This document shows, in pieces, positions 46,645-55,429 of a DNA stretch of 64,000 nucleotides (its first letter is position 1; each line of letters begins with the position of its first letter). Under the pieces are notes generated by a model. It was given only the letters and a program-made list of their open reading frames with translations, searched no databases and was not told the DNA's origin. The translations under genes and the position numbers were made by a program. The stretch comes from Bacteroidetes bacterium GWF2_41_31 (GTDB lineage: Bacteria > Bacteroidota > Bacteroidia > Bacteroidales > F082), in the NCBI GenBank assembly GCA_001769215.1, contig MEOL01000033.1:170125-234124 (forward strand), in the 5' to 3' direction.

Positions 46645-47451
46645 ATGAAACAGACGATAATCATTTTGACTTTAGCAGTTTTTGAACTGACGAGTTGTGC
46701 GCAAAAACAGACCACGGAAATTCGTGAGGACTTTAAAAAGTATTATGACAAATTTAACGTTGAAGGTTCATTCGTTCTTTATGACCAAAAACAGGACAAA
46801 TACATTTTCTACAACAAAGAACAATTCAAACAGACCTTTTCACCGGCTTCAACTTTTAAAATTTGCAACTCTCTTATCGGACTTGAAACAGGAGTTATAA
46901 AGGACGAGAACTTTGTAATTCCTTGGGACAGTGTAGTTCGACAAAATACAAACTGGAACACCCACCACGACTTAAAGTCCGCCTTCAAAAACTCTACAGT
47001 TTGGTATTACCAAGAACTTGCAAGGCGAGTTGGCGGACAACAAATGAAATACTGGCTTGACAAAACAAATTATGGTAACGCTGACACTTCAGGCGGCATC
47101 GACAAGTTTTGGCTTACGGGTGGACTACGCATTTCACCCGAACAACAAATTGACTTTTTAAAACAATTACACAACAACCAACTTCATTTCTCCCAACATT
47201 CGGTGGACATTGTAAAAAACATTATGATTACCAAGGACACATTGGATTATGTGGTCAGAGCAAAAACAGGTTGGGGCGGACAAGACAACAAAGATATAGG
47301 GTGGTATATTGGTTATGTTGAGACCAAAGACAACGTTTATTATTTTGCTAATTGTATCCAGTCATCCGATTTTAATAACAAGGACTTCGCTAATTCGAGA
47401 CTTGATATTACTTACTTAATACTTGACGAACTGAAAATAACGAAGAAATGA
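46645..47451 (+). CDS. Class D (OXA-type) beta-lactamase, lipoprotein
   Basis: A serine beta-lactamase hydrolysing penicillin-type antibiotics. Counting from the tandem ATG at 46642 (46645 is equivalent), all class D signatures are present: Ser70-T-F-Lys73, Ser118-T-Val120, Tyr144-Gly-Asn146 and Lys208-Thr-Gly210, with the W-tryptophan region KYWLDKTNYGNAD between them. The length of 269 residues is standard. The N-terminus is a lipoprotein signal (lipobox FELTSC), as in some other Bacteroidota enzymes. It closes the accessory block, with a weak attC-like palindrome after it, which would fit gene-cassette spread. The substrate range cannot be told. Confidence 0.93.
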   Translation: MKQTIIILTLAVFELTSCAQKQTTEIREDFKKYYDKFNVEGSFVLYDQKQDKYIFYNKEQFKQTFSPASTFKICNSLIGLETGVIKDENFVIPWDSVVRQNTNWNTHHDLKSAFKNSTVWYYQELARRVGGQQMKYWLDKTNYGNADTSGGIDKFWLTGGLRISPEQQIDFLKQLHNNQLHFSQHSVDIVKNIMITKDTLDYVVRAKTGWGGQDNKDIGWYIGYVETKDNVYYFANCIQSSDFNNKDFANSRLDITYLILDELKITKK

Positions 47452-47461
47452 GAATTGCTAC

Positions 47462-47543
47462 AGCTAACAGCACATTTGCAATAGGCGAGGCTTCATACTC
47501 CGCAGACAGTTATGCGGTTAGCTCCGCATCAACATTTGTGCTG
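47462..47543. repeat. Weak attC-like palindromic stretch after the beta-lactamase gene
   Basis: It starts 10 bases after the stop with AGCTAAC (47462-47468). CAGCACA (47468-47474) pairs with TGTGCTG (47537-47543), and an inner hairpin ATGCGG/CCGCAT lies at 47512-47529. The complement GTTAGCT occurs inside this hairpin loop and not at the outer right end, so it is a poor match to an attC layout. Confidence 0.25.
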
Positions 47544-47672
47544 AATATACCGCACATCGCTAATATGCAAACCATTACCTGCCTAAGAATTGGAGAAACC
47601 CAGGGCATTAACAGCGTATCCTTGGATTACATAATCTGAAAACAAACAACTCCGTTTTCAACCAAAAAAACT

Positions 47673-47680
47673 TAGTTTTG
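47673..47680 (+). promoter_or_regulatory. Bacteroidota-type -7 element for the T9SS type B protein gene
   Basis: TAGTTTTG matches TAnnTTTG, 20 bases before ATG 47700. No clear -33 element was found. Confidence 0.45.
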
Positions 47681-47699
47681 CCCGACCAAATTTTTTACA

Positions 47700-50480
47700 A
47701 TGAGAAATCTGTTTTTGATTCCTTTTCTTTTTTATGGATTAACCGTTATGGCCCAGGTAAATGCCGGTCCTGATCAAATCATTTGTAAGGGTTCCTCCAC
47801 TTCCTTGCAAGGTTCGGGGCAGCCCGGGTATACTTACCAGTGGAATTCCAATCCACCGGATATCAGCATCAGTAATCCAACCATCCTCAATCCTACCGTG
47901 CAGCCCAACAAGACCACGGTATATACGCTGGATGGCAGATCCGTAAGCCCCACAAACCTGGTGGTGAATGGGGATTTTGAAAACGGAAATACCGGATTTG
48001 TGAGTTCATACATCTATAGTCCGGGATCAAATGGATTATGGAATGAAGGTACATATGCCATTACTTCGGATGCCAGTTTTAACCACAATAATTTTTCTTG
48101 TAACACGGATCATACAACAGGAAATGGCTCTTTTATGGCGGTTAATGGATCTTCACAGGCAAATGTTGTTGTTTGGAAAGCGAATATATTTGGCATAACA
48201 CCAAATACTGAGTATGAATTCTCTACCTGGGTGGCAAAATTGTCGACAGATAACCCTGCAAAACTACAGTTTAGTATCAACGGTATCCTTCTTGGAGATC
48301 CATTTATAGCTAAGGATCCTGATTGTCAGTGGTATAAATTCTTTGAAAAGTGGAACTCCGGAAATGCCACAACAGCGGAGATTAGCATTGTCAATCAAAA
48401 TACAATTCCAAACGGTAACGACTTTTCTCTGGATGACATCAATTTTTCAAAAGTTTCCCATTTCATAGACGATTGTACAGTCACGGTTGCTTCCATTCCT
48501 TCCTCTGATTTTGATTTGTCGGCACAAACCTGTTCTCGCGATACCACAATGATCACTTACACAGGACAAGTCTCTACTTTGGCTGATTTTCAGTGGGATT
48601 TTGATAACCCAACCACCCTTATTGGCAGTGATGCAGGACCCTATTACGTTCAGTGGAGTTCCAATGGGCCACATACCGTGACGCTCACCGTGACGGACAC
48701 CTGTACCTCTGTAGAAACCAGTAAAACCATCGTTGTCAATCAAAGCCCCGCTTCCACACTCACCGCTGATGCCACTTCCATTCCATACGGAACCACCACC
48801 ATGCTACATGGCGCCATGTCAGGCAATCCTGGTCCGGTGAGTTTTGAATGGAGTCCTTCGAACATGTTGCTGAATGCGGGAATACAAGATGCTGAAACGG
48901 TGCTGCTTGAGCAAAATACCTTGTTTACCTTTGCCGTTACCGATGGATCAAACCTGTGTATTACTCCTGACACCCTCACGATTCATGTTACAGGCGGTCC
49001 GTTGCAGGTAACCTCACTTATAGCAAATCCTTACACCATCTGTTTGGGTCAAAGTACCGATCTAACGGTTAATATTCAGGGAGGATCAGGAAATTACACC
49101 TCTACCTGGTCATCAGATCCGCCGGGATTCAACCATTCGGGAAATGAATCAACCATCACGGTTTCGCCTGTGGATACCACCATCTATTTTGTAACCGTTA
49201 CCGATGGTTTTTCTACCACCACGCCACTATCGGTTCAAATCATCGTCTTACCCCAAATCCAGCAACTGCTCCAACCGACGGATACGCTGATTGAAGCCGG
49301 TCAATCGGCTATATTTACGGTGGAAGCCAATAATTTACAGTACTATCAGTGGCAGGTAAGCAGCGATATGGGCGTAACCTGGACCGATCTCATCGATAAC
49401 CTCACGTATTCCGGCAGTCAAAGCCGGGAACTTTCTATTACCAATGCAGAGGTTTCTTTGAATGGGAACTTATACAGATGTTTGTTGTCGGGAGCCTGCG
49501 ACCCGGTGACCACGGATGCCGCAGAGCTTACAGTTATCCTGTCACCGGAATTTATTGGGATTTTACAAACTCAATCTGTTTGTCAGTCTGATACCGTATT
49601 TATTCCCTGCCAAATAACGAATTTTACCAACATCGACAGCCTGAGTTTACATCTGGATTACAATGCTTCGCTATTGCAGTTTTTGTCGCTAAAAAATGTA
49701 GTTCCTGATTTGAATGCGCTTGGTGTAAGCCAGGCAGGAAACAGTGTTAACCTTGAATGGAGATCAAATGCCGGAGTCAGCATTCAGGAAGGAACCTTGT
49801 TTGAACTTGGTTTTCTGGCCCTTACGGGAGGAGATGATACCATTGTCTGGAATCCTTCGTCTCTGGTAAGAAACAGTTATGGTTTTCTCCCCTCACTTAG
49901 CCTTATTCCCGGAATCGTCCATGTTAACGCCCTGCCGGTAGCACCGGATATAGCTGTAGCCAATCCCGATTCGCTGAGCATTTTGGATGAAATAAGTATC
50001 GATTTAAGTGCCCAGGGTGGTTCGGGAACAGATTTGCTTTGGACATCAGATTCCTGTTCAGGCAACCAGGTTGGTCAGGGAACCACATTGAGTATCTTCA
50101 GACCAGAGCATTCAACCACCTATTATGCAAAATGGAAAAATCAATGTGGCTTAAGCGAATGCATCCCGGTTTATGTGAAGATATCAGAACAGTTCTCCTT
50201 TGCTGTTCCCAACGCTTTTACGCCCAATGGCGATGGATTGAATGATGAATTTGGTGCGATTTCGGTTAATAAACTGGCGGTATTTACCTTTCAGATTTAC
50301 AATAGATGGGGTGAATTGATATTTACTACAAACAACCAGGACGATCTGTGGAATGGGACTTTTCATGGTAAAAAGGTTGATGGCGGCACCTATGTCTGGA
50401 AGGTCGGCTATCGTTTCCGCCTCGATGGAAAAGGAAGCGAACAACACTCGGAAACAGGAACCGTTACCGTAATTAATTAA
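47700..50480 (+). CDS. Large secreted protein with PKD-like and cohesin-like domains and T9SS type B (CHU_C) sorting domain
   Basis: A 926-residue secreted protein. Signal peptide (LTVMAQ), an N-terminal NAGPDQIICKGSSTSLQGSG repeat type common in gliding-associated proteins, a carbohydrate-binding-like beta region (about 80-255), PKD/Ig-like segments (about 265-620), a cohesin-like segment starting TQSVCQSDTVFIPCQITNF (about 620-735), and the C-terminal gliding-motility-associated domain FAVPNAFTPNGDGLNDEF...YNRWGELIF...GTYVWKVGY. The last is the type B signal for the type IX system. Such proteins act as adhesins or matrix components. Function is inferred from domains only. Confidence 0.9.
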   Translation: MRNLFLIPFLFYGLTVMAQVNAGPDQIICKGSSTSLQGSGQPGYTYQWNSNPPDISISNPTILNPTVQPNKTTVYTLDGRSVSPTNLVVNGDFENGNTGFVSSYIYSPGSNGLWNEGTYAITSDASFNHNNFSCNTDHTTGNGSFMAVNGSSQANVVVWKANIFGITPNTEYEFSTWVAKLSTDNPAKLQFSINGILLGDPFIAKDPDCQWYKFFEKWNSGNATTAEISIVNQNTIPNGNDFSLDDINFSKVSHFIDDCTVTVASIPSSDFDLSAQTCSRDTTMITYTGQVSTLADFQWDFDNPTTLIGSDAGPYYVQWSSNGPHTVTLTVTDTCTSVETSKTIVVNQSPASTLTADATSIPYGTTTMLHGAMSGNPGPVSFEWSPSNMLLNAGIQDAETVLLEQNTLFTFAVTDGSNLCITPDTLTIHVTGGPLQVTSLIANPYTICLGQSTDLTVNIQGGSGNYTSTWSSDPPGFNHSGNESTITVSPVDTTIYFVTVTDGFSTTTPLSVQIIVLPQIQQLLQPTDTLIEAGQSAIFTVEANNLQYYQWQVSSDMGVTWTDLIDNLTYSGSQSRELSITNAEVSLNGNLYRCLLSGACDPVTTDAAELTVILSPEFIGILQTQSVCQSDTVFIPCQITNFTNIDSLSLHLDYNASLLQFLSLKNVVPDLNALGVSQAGNSVNLEWRSNAGVSIQEGTLFELGFLALTGGDDTIVWNPSSLVRNSYGFLPSLSLIPGIVHVNALPVAPDIAVANPDSLSILDEISIDLSAQGGSGTDLLWTSDSCSGNQVGQGTTLSIFRPEHSTTYYAKWKNQCGLSECIPVYVKISEQFSFAVPNAFTPNGDGLNDEFGAISVNKLAVFTFQIYNRWGELIFTTNNQDDLWNGTFHGKKVDGGTYVWKVGYRFRLDGKGSEQHSETGTVTVIN

Positions 50481-50492
50481 CCATCCCTGAGC

Positions 50493-51302
50493 CTAATGTT
50501 TATGAAAAACATAGTGTGAATGGTAATGTTTGTGGGTTTCATCTCCATGTTTGTGCACATGTTTGTGAATCAGATTTACGCCAATCAAAAATTCTTCGTC
50601 GTTTAGTATCTCGGAGGCAGTGCCTGTTTTTTGAATGGTATGATCCTCCGAAAGTACGGCCACCCTGGGTTGCAGGTGATCGATCAAATCCAACTGATGT
50701 GTGGTGAAAATGATGGTTTTACCCGCATGGTTCAATTCCAGAAGAAGTTCTGTAACAAAAGTCTGGGTTTTTGGATCCAATCCTGCCAAAGGCTCGTCGA
50801 TGAGCAGGATTTCCGGATTCATGGTCAGCACCGATCCAATGGCGACCCTCTTTTTTTCACCACCCGAAAGCAGGTAAGGCTGCCGGTCTCTCAGGTGGCT
50901 GATACCGAGGTATGAAAGGGTTTCTTCTACACGATCAACCGCCATTTCGTGAGGCATATTTAATTGCAACGGGGCAAACAGGAGTTCGTCATACACCGTG
51001 GGATTAAATAGCTGTATATCCGGATTTTGAAAAATAAACCCCATATTTTGCCTGAACTTTGTGACGAAGGCTTTGTCGCGCAGGATTTTCTCATTAACGG
51101 TTTCACCTTTAAACACTACCTCACCTGTATCAGGGAAGACAAGGGCATTGAGGATATTCAGCAAGGTAGATTTCCCACATCCATTGTGACCAATAATCGA
51201 AAAAAGTTCCCCTTTTTTCACAGATAAATGAATGTTTTTCAGGGCAGTTATATTGCCCGGATAGGTATAGTTAATGTTTTTTAAGGCGATGATTTCTTCC
51301 AT
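50493..51302 (-). CDS. nikO: Nickel ECF transporter ATPase, with His-rich tail
   Basis: ATPase of an energy-coupling factor (ECF) metal transporter. The start at 51302 (MEEIIALKN) is normal; the frame runs 17 codons further upstream over the end of nikQ. Walker A GHNGCGKS, the signature LSGGEKKR and Walker B ILLIDEPLAGLD are intact in a 269-residue chain. The last 27 residues contain ten histidines (HKHVHKHGDETHKHYHSH), a likely metal store or sensor and a mark of nickel/cobalt rather than vitamin transporters. It is the last gene of the nikR-M-N-Q-O operon. Confidence 0.93.
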   Translation of the reverse strand: MEEIIALKNINYTYPGNITALKNIHLSVKKGELFSIIGHNGCGKSTLLNILNALVFPDTGEVVFKGETVNEKILRDKAFVTKFRQNMGFIFQNPDIQLFNPTVYDELLFAPLQLNMPHEMAVDRVEETLSYLGISHLRDRQPYLLSGGEKKRVAIGSVLTMNPEILLIDEPLAGLDPKTQTFVTELLLELNHAGKTIIFTTHQLDLIDHLQPRVAVLSEDHTIQKTGTASEILNDEEFLIGVNLIHKHVHKHGDETHKHYHSHYVFHKH

Positions 51303-51309
51303 AAGGGCA

Positions 51310-52236
51310 CTAAATAAATTTAACTGCAATGCCAAAGGCCACAACGATGCCAATGGCCATGTAATCTTTGGTTGTTAAAGGTTGTGGCGGTTCAGGCATA
51401 ATTTGTCCGTTGTAACCTCGTGAAACCATAGCGTAATAGGTGTTTTCGTATTGAGATACCGACCGTTTAAACATAAAAAAAACCCGGCCACTTATCAGTT
51501 TTCGCAGTTGGCCATTCCCCGGATTTTGAAAAAGCCTTGATTTTAATGCAAGGTAAGTTTCTTCAACAGTTCGCGACAGGATAAAGATGTATTTGTATGC
51601 CAGGGTGATCACCATTAAAAAGGTGTCGGGTACACCCACCAGCTTAAACGATTTAATAAAAGCAGGAAAGGAAGTGGTTAGCATGATGAGGATGGAAAAC
51701 GAAACGGAATTCCATACACGAAGAAAAATCAATCCAACCACCTGTACCCCTTCGCTGGTGAATCCGATATTTTGGGGTATGTGATAAATCCAGAATTGGT
51801 ACGACTGACCCAATGAAACCAGGTTTAAAATCACTTTGCCGGGGGTAATGATATTAAGTGAAGCCGGGAATACCACAAGAAACCCAAATAAAAATGCCAG
51901 AAACAATATCTTTCCATATATCCGAAGGATGTTGATCCGGCCCATCAGAACCAATATAAAAACAAAAACACTGATGCACATCTGTCCCGCCAGGTTGTTT
52001 ACAAGACTGATAATCACAGCCATGAATATCAATGCGAAGAATTTTACTTTTGGATGTATGGAATGAAGCACACCACCTTCCGTCGCATTTTCCGCCTGAA
52101 CATAAACCGATTTAACCGTTTTTGCTGCATTTAAAATGGTTTTGTCGATAACTGAAACCAGAACCTTCTTCCCGGAATTTACTTGGGAATTAAGCGGTTC
52201 GTTTTCCAACAGATATCGGGGGAGATTAGTCGCCAT
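51310..52236 (-). CDS. nikQ: Nickel ECF transporter T component
   Basis: Membrane coupling subunit (CbiQ/NikQ family, 308 residues) joining the substrate-binding subunit to the ATPases. An N-terminal soluble stretch of about 60 residues precedes five or six membrane helices. The family ATPase-contact region is recognisable in ...TYLALKSRLFQNP and YENTYYAMVSRGYNG (two A-R-G-like motifs). It overlaps nikN by 11 bases and is followed by nikO after 7 bases. Confidence 0.93.
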   Translation of the reverse strand: MATNLPRYLLENEPLNSQVNSGKKVLVSVIDKTILNAAKTVKSVYVQAENATEGGVLHSIHPKVKFFALIFMAVIISLVNNLAGQMCISVFVFILVLMGRINILRIYGKILFLAFLFGFLVVFPASLNIITPGKVILNLVSLGQSYQFWIYHIPQNIGFTSEGVQVVGLIFLRVWNSVSFSILIMLTTSFPAFIKSFKLVGVPDTFLMVITLAYKYIFILSRTVEETYLALKSRLFQNPGNGQLRKLISGRVFFMFKRSVSQYENTYYAMVSRGYNGQIMPEPPQPLTTKDYMAIGIVVAFGIAVKFI

Positions 52237-52561
52237 TTTTAACGATGAGTTTTGAAATCAACAGAGTAATCAGATAAGTCAATGTGGCACCAATGACCCC
52301 CGAAACAATATAGTATCCGGATTGATGAACCACCGATGGATCCGAATTATTCATTGAATAATCCGGGATTGGAGCATTCCAGATATTTGAATATTTTTCC
52401 AGTCCTGCCGGAACATATCCGATTAAATCGTTGAGGGTGGTAGCCGACCATTCGCCCCACGCGTCACCTGCATCGAAAACCATGGGAAGCAAAATTCCAA
52501 TGGGAGTCAATACACACAAACCCAGTAAGAAATAAAGAATTTTCCTCTGAAGTTTAGTCAT
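52226..52561 (-). CDS. nikN: Small nickel transporter subunit, PDGLE/NikN-type
   Basis: A 111-residue protein with two membrane helices (about 9-28 and 84-106) around a periplasmic loop containing GDAWGEW and APIPDYSM. This is the PDGLE/CbiN-like arrangement of NikN subunits, which stabilise the substrate-binding NikM. The start at 52561 (MTKLQRKIL) is chosen over the longer frame; it overlaps the nikM stop by 8 bases, typical of translational coupling. Confidence 0.87.
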   Translation of the reverse strand: MTKLQRKILYFLLGLCVLTPIGILLPMVFDAGDAWGEWSATTLNDLIGYVPAGLEKYSNIWNAPIPDYSMNNSDPSVVHQSGYYIVSGVIGATLTYLITLLISKLIVKNGD

Positions 52562-53252
52562 GATGCATCCCTTTCCTGTTTCTGAGGGCAAAAATTAATC
52601 CCGGATCACTTTTCAGAAAATAACGCACTATCAAAGCGGTGATCAATCCTTCAACAATTCCGAAAAGGACCAGGTGTTCGATGGCCATCACCGGAATGGC
52701 AACGCTCAGGTCGTAAGGACAGTAAAGCGCTTTACCTTCAGCGTCGGAAGCTATCAGGGGTTGAATGCCAAATTCCACAGCCGTGAGAATAGCGGTTAAC
52801 ACCAAACTGAAATATCCTGATATAAAAGCGGCTATAAATACCCTTGTTTTCTTCATCGGGTTTACCGAAAAGAGCTTAAACAGGTAATAGGCCGCAAACG
52901 GCATAAATATAGCCATGTTGAAACAATTGGCCCCGATGGCTGTAATTCCGCCATCACCAAAAACAAGTGCCTGAATGATAAGCGCCACCGAAACCGCGAC
53001 AACGGCTGCCCAGGGTCCAAATAAAAGTGCGATGACCGCAGAGCCAACAGCATGTCCGCTGGTGCCCCCGGGTATGGGCAGATTGAACATCATGATGATA
53101 AACGAAAAGGCAGCGGCCATCCCCAGATAGGGAATATAACGTGCTGAAACATCCAGCTTCACCTTTTTTATCGCTACGGCCGTTACAGCAACAAAAACAC
53201 CCATGAGTGGAAGGTAGGTCTGTGGACTTAAATAACCATCGGGTATGTGCAT
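52554..53252 (-). CDS. nikM: Nickel-binding membrane component of ECF transporter
   Basis: Substrate-specific subunit of the CbiM/NikM family (232 residues, six or seven helices). The metal site seen in the structure of a thermophilic NikM uses the N-terminal Met, His2 and His67; here MHIPDG at the start and GTSGHAVGSAV with the histidine at exactly residue 67 agree. Nickel rather than cobalt is favoured by the NikR regulator gene 16 bases upstream and by the absence of cobalamin genes and a B12 riboswitch. Confidence 0.95.
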   Translation of the reverse strand: MHIPDGYLSPQTYLPLMGVFVAVTAVAIKKVKLDVSARYIPYLGMAAAFSFIIMMFNLPIPGGTSGHAVGSAVIALLFGPWAAVVAVSVALIIQALVFGDGGITAIGANCFNMAIFMPFAAYYLFKLFSVNPMKKTRVFIAAFISGYFSLVLTAILTAVEFGIQPLIASDAEGKALYCPYDLSVAIPVMAIEHLVLFGIVEGLITALIVRYFLKSDPGLIFALRNRKGMHHD

Positions 53253-53268
53253 CGCCTTTCTTTTAAAA

Positions 53269-53670
53269 TTATCCTAAATCAGTCATCACGAGTTTCCCGT
53301 GGTGAATTCCTTTTGTTCCGATAATTCTATCGGCCAGGTTGACCAAATCCCGTGACTTGCCTTTCACGGCAATGGTTTCAAGGCATAGATCATGTTCCAG
53401 ATGTACATGCTGGGTTGATAGAATAAGGTCGTGAAAATCGTGCTGGACATTTACAAGCTTGCTGTTAATTTCCCTTTTGTGGTGATCATAGACTATAACG
53501 ATAGCACCGGCAACCATTTTGTTTTGATCCACATTATCGGCTACCACAGTACTCTTAATCAAATGACGAATGGCCTGTGAACGATTGGGGAACTGATTGT
53601 TAACAACAATATTATCAAGTTCTTTAAGCAAATCTTCTTCCAGCGAAACACCAAATCTTCTCACCTGCAT
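53269..53670 (-). CDS. nikR: Nickel-responsive transcriptional regulator
   Basis: A 133-residue ribbon-helix-helix repressor with a C-terminal ACT-like metal domain. MQVRRFGVSLEEDLLKELD is the DNA-binding ribbon-helix start. Metal ligands His77 (QHDFHD), His88 and His90 (QHVHLEHD) and Cys96 line up one residue later than E. coli His76, His87, His89 and Cys95. The start at 53670 is chosen by this alignment and by the -7 box at 53698-53705, which overlaps the longer frame. It probably represses its own nickel uptake operon. Confidence 0.95.
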   Translation of the reverse strand: MQVRRFGVSLEEDLLKELDNIVVNNQFPNRSQAIRHLIKSTVVADNVDQNKMVAGAIVIVYDHHKREINSKLVNVQHDFHDLILSTQHVHLEHDLCLETIAVKGKSRDLVNLADRIIGTKGIHHGKLVMTDLG

Positions 53671-53697
53671 CGTGTTATCTATTAAATTTTCGTGCCA

Positions 53698-53705
53698 CAA
53701 AGATA
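53698..53705 (-). promoter_or_regulatory. Bacteroidota-type -7 element for the nikRMNQO operon
   Basis: It reads TATCTTTG on the minus strand, 28 bases before the nikR start. A NikR operator should lie near it, but I could not pick out a convincing long-spaced palindrome. Confidence 0.6.
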
Positions 53706-53861
53706 TAAATAGAGGTTGATTTGAAATAATTAGAAATCTCCATGTATTTTAAGGATTCAACATTAAAATTCCCAATAGAGTTATTATTCCTTATATATGA
53801 GACTGTTACAAAACATAAAAAGAATAAAAAAAATTCAAGCAATAGGGTAATCAGCTTGTTG

Positions 53862-54224
53862 CTACATCCGTTTTGGAGACTTATGGGTATATTCGTTCAC
53901 CACATCGCCTGTGTTCAATACGCTCGCCGGTTCAAAAAGGAGAATTTGGGTTTCATTTTCAGCGATTGGTCGGTGCTTAGTGCCTCGGGGAATAATGATA
54001 AACTCACCTTCGGCTACATCCACCATCCTGTCGCCATAATCCATTTTCATCGATCCTTTGATTACCAGAAAAAGTTCATCTTCATTTTCATGCTGATGCA
54101 TCACAAATTCGCCTTTTATTTTTACCAGTCGTACCTGTTGCCCGTTTAGCTCACCAACGATGATGGGTGTCCAGGTTTTGGAGATCAGATCAAATTTTTC
54201 CTGAAGGTTTACTTTATTTAACAT
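53862..54224 (-). CDS. Small cupin domain protein
   Basis: A 120-residue single-domain cupin. The metal motif reads G-EFVM-HQH-ENED-E-LFLVIKG, with the usual two histidines and glutamate, and the second motif is PRGTKHRPIA. The protein is probably a small metal-binding enzyme or sensor; the substrate is unknown. It follows the isoprenoid-synthase-like gene by 11 bases on the same strand, so the two may work together, but the cupin type is widespread and often stands alone. Confidence 0.88.
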   Translation of the reverse strand: MLNKVNLQEKFDLISKTWTPIIVGELNGQQVRLVKIKGEFVMHQHENEDELFLVIKGSMKMDYGDRMVDVAEGEFIIIPRGTKHRPIAENETQILLFEPASVLNTGDVVNEYTHKSPKRM

Positions 54225-54235
54225 ACTTATGGCAA

Positions 54236-55246
54236 TTAGGGTTTTCTAATGTTGGTTCGCGCGTAATAATGAATCGACTTGAGAAAATGAACTGGTTTCC
54301 CCATATCACAAACCAGATCATGGCGCTGATATTGACCTATTTTAAAGATATTTCCGGTAGACGATTCATTTTTTTCTAAAAAATCGAGACAGACCAATCC
54401 ACGTGAAATCACCAGTGATAATGTTCGTAGGAATTTCAATTTGTGGTTACGGGCATAAGGTGTTTTGTGAACCAGACCAAATACATCATGCATCAACGAA
54501 GTGTAGGTTTTCCGGAGTTCGCCAATGTTACTCGTGGTAGTCGCCAGGGTCTTCACTCCGCTTTTGTAGTCTTTGTAAACATCGAAAATATCGTTTTCAA
54601 GCTGACCAATGCCACCCAATATTTTTAACATTTGTATTTCTTCATCGGACATATTTTCCGAAAAGGTACTGCGGTAAAACAACAACGAACTACCTCCTTT
54701 TTGAATGGTGATATTCTTGATTTCACGGGGATCAATTTCCGACAAGAGTTGCTTTTTACTCATGAGTTGGGCATCAAAAACATCGAATGCATATTGTTTA
54801 ACCAAGCCAGAATCTGAAGCATGCAGCAAAGCCTTCTTGTAAAATTCCAAAAAAATGGTTTCGTTGTTGGTAGTTCCTGTTACTGCAAAAGGATTGTCGA
54901 TCAAAGTTCTGATATACTCAGCCGGCAGATGCCTCTTATCGAAAAAGTCGTCGAACAATCCGGTACAGGCCCCAAGGTATGTAATTGAATATCTTTCGTC
55001 TGATGACATATTTCGTCCTCTTAACAAGCAATAGGATTCGCCCAGAATGGCGGGAACAGCTACGCCATAATACCCTTTCATTTTTCTGTAATCATGGTCA
55101 TCTAAACTATTGTCATCATTCTTTCTGCTTTCTGCAATATCAATTGCTAAGGTTCTACCAACAAAGCGGCGTTGTTTTCTTATGTTAAAGAATAACGACA
55201 GGATTATTCCTGTAAGATGAATTAGATTGGTGAAGTAATTTCTCAT
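54236..55246 (-). CDS. Class I isoprenoid-synthase-like protein
   Basis: A 336-residue helical protein from the start at 55246 (MRNYFTNLIHL). Two Asp-rich motifs of the class I isoprenoid fold are present, Asp99-D-F-F-D103 (after SITYLGACTGLF) and Asn218-D-I-F-D222 in GQLENDIFDVYKDYKSG. A hydrophobic N-terminal stretch (about 8-22) may be a membrane anchor. The usual FARM/SARM signatures of prenyl chain synthases are not clear, so it may be a terpene synthase-like, squalene synthase-like or non-catalytic relative. Its product is unknown. Confidence 0.72.
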   Translation of the reverse strand: MRNYFTNLIHLTGIILSLFFNIRKQRRFVGRTLAIDIAESRKNDDNSLDDHDYRKMKGYYGVAVPAILGESYCLLRGRNMSSDERYSITYLGACTGLFDDFFDKRHLPAEYIRTLIDNPFAVTGTTNNETIFLEFYKKALLHASDSGLVKQYAFDVFDAQLMSKKQLLSEIDPREIKNITIQKGGSSLLFYRSTFSENMSDEEIQMLKILGGIGQLENDIFDVYKDYKSGVKTLATTTSNIGELRKTYTSLMHDVFGLVHKTPYARNHKLKFLRTLSLVISRGLVCLDFLEKNESSTGNIFKIGQYQRHDLVCDMGKPVHFLKSIHYYARTNIRKP

Positions 55247-55429
55247 GATTAAAATGCAGAGTACAATCAAAAATTAAAAATACATCAAAATCCAGTATAA
55301 CTGGTTTTTTAAAAGTAAAATGGATTTTTATGATATTTTGGTTCAAATCGGTAACCTGTGCAACCTATTGATAGTTTAAGGTGGTCTTCATTTTCATGAA
55401 CCGTGATTAATCACTCTAATTATTTTATT

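Noticed and set aside
47448..47639. Frame of 63 codons after the beta-lactamase gene
   Set aside because: It overlaps the beta-lactamase stop and the palindromic stretch and looks like a by-product of that repeat.
53742..54149. Plus-strand frame of 135 codons near the cupin gene
   Set aside because: Most of it lies antisense to the cupin, which has clear cupin metal motifs; the plus-strand product has no recognisable features.
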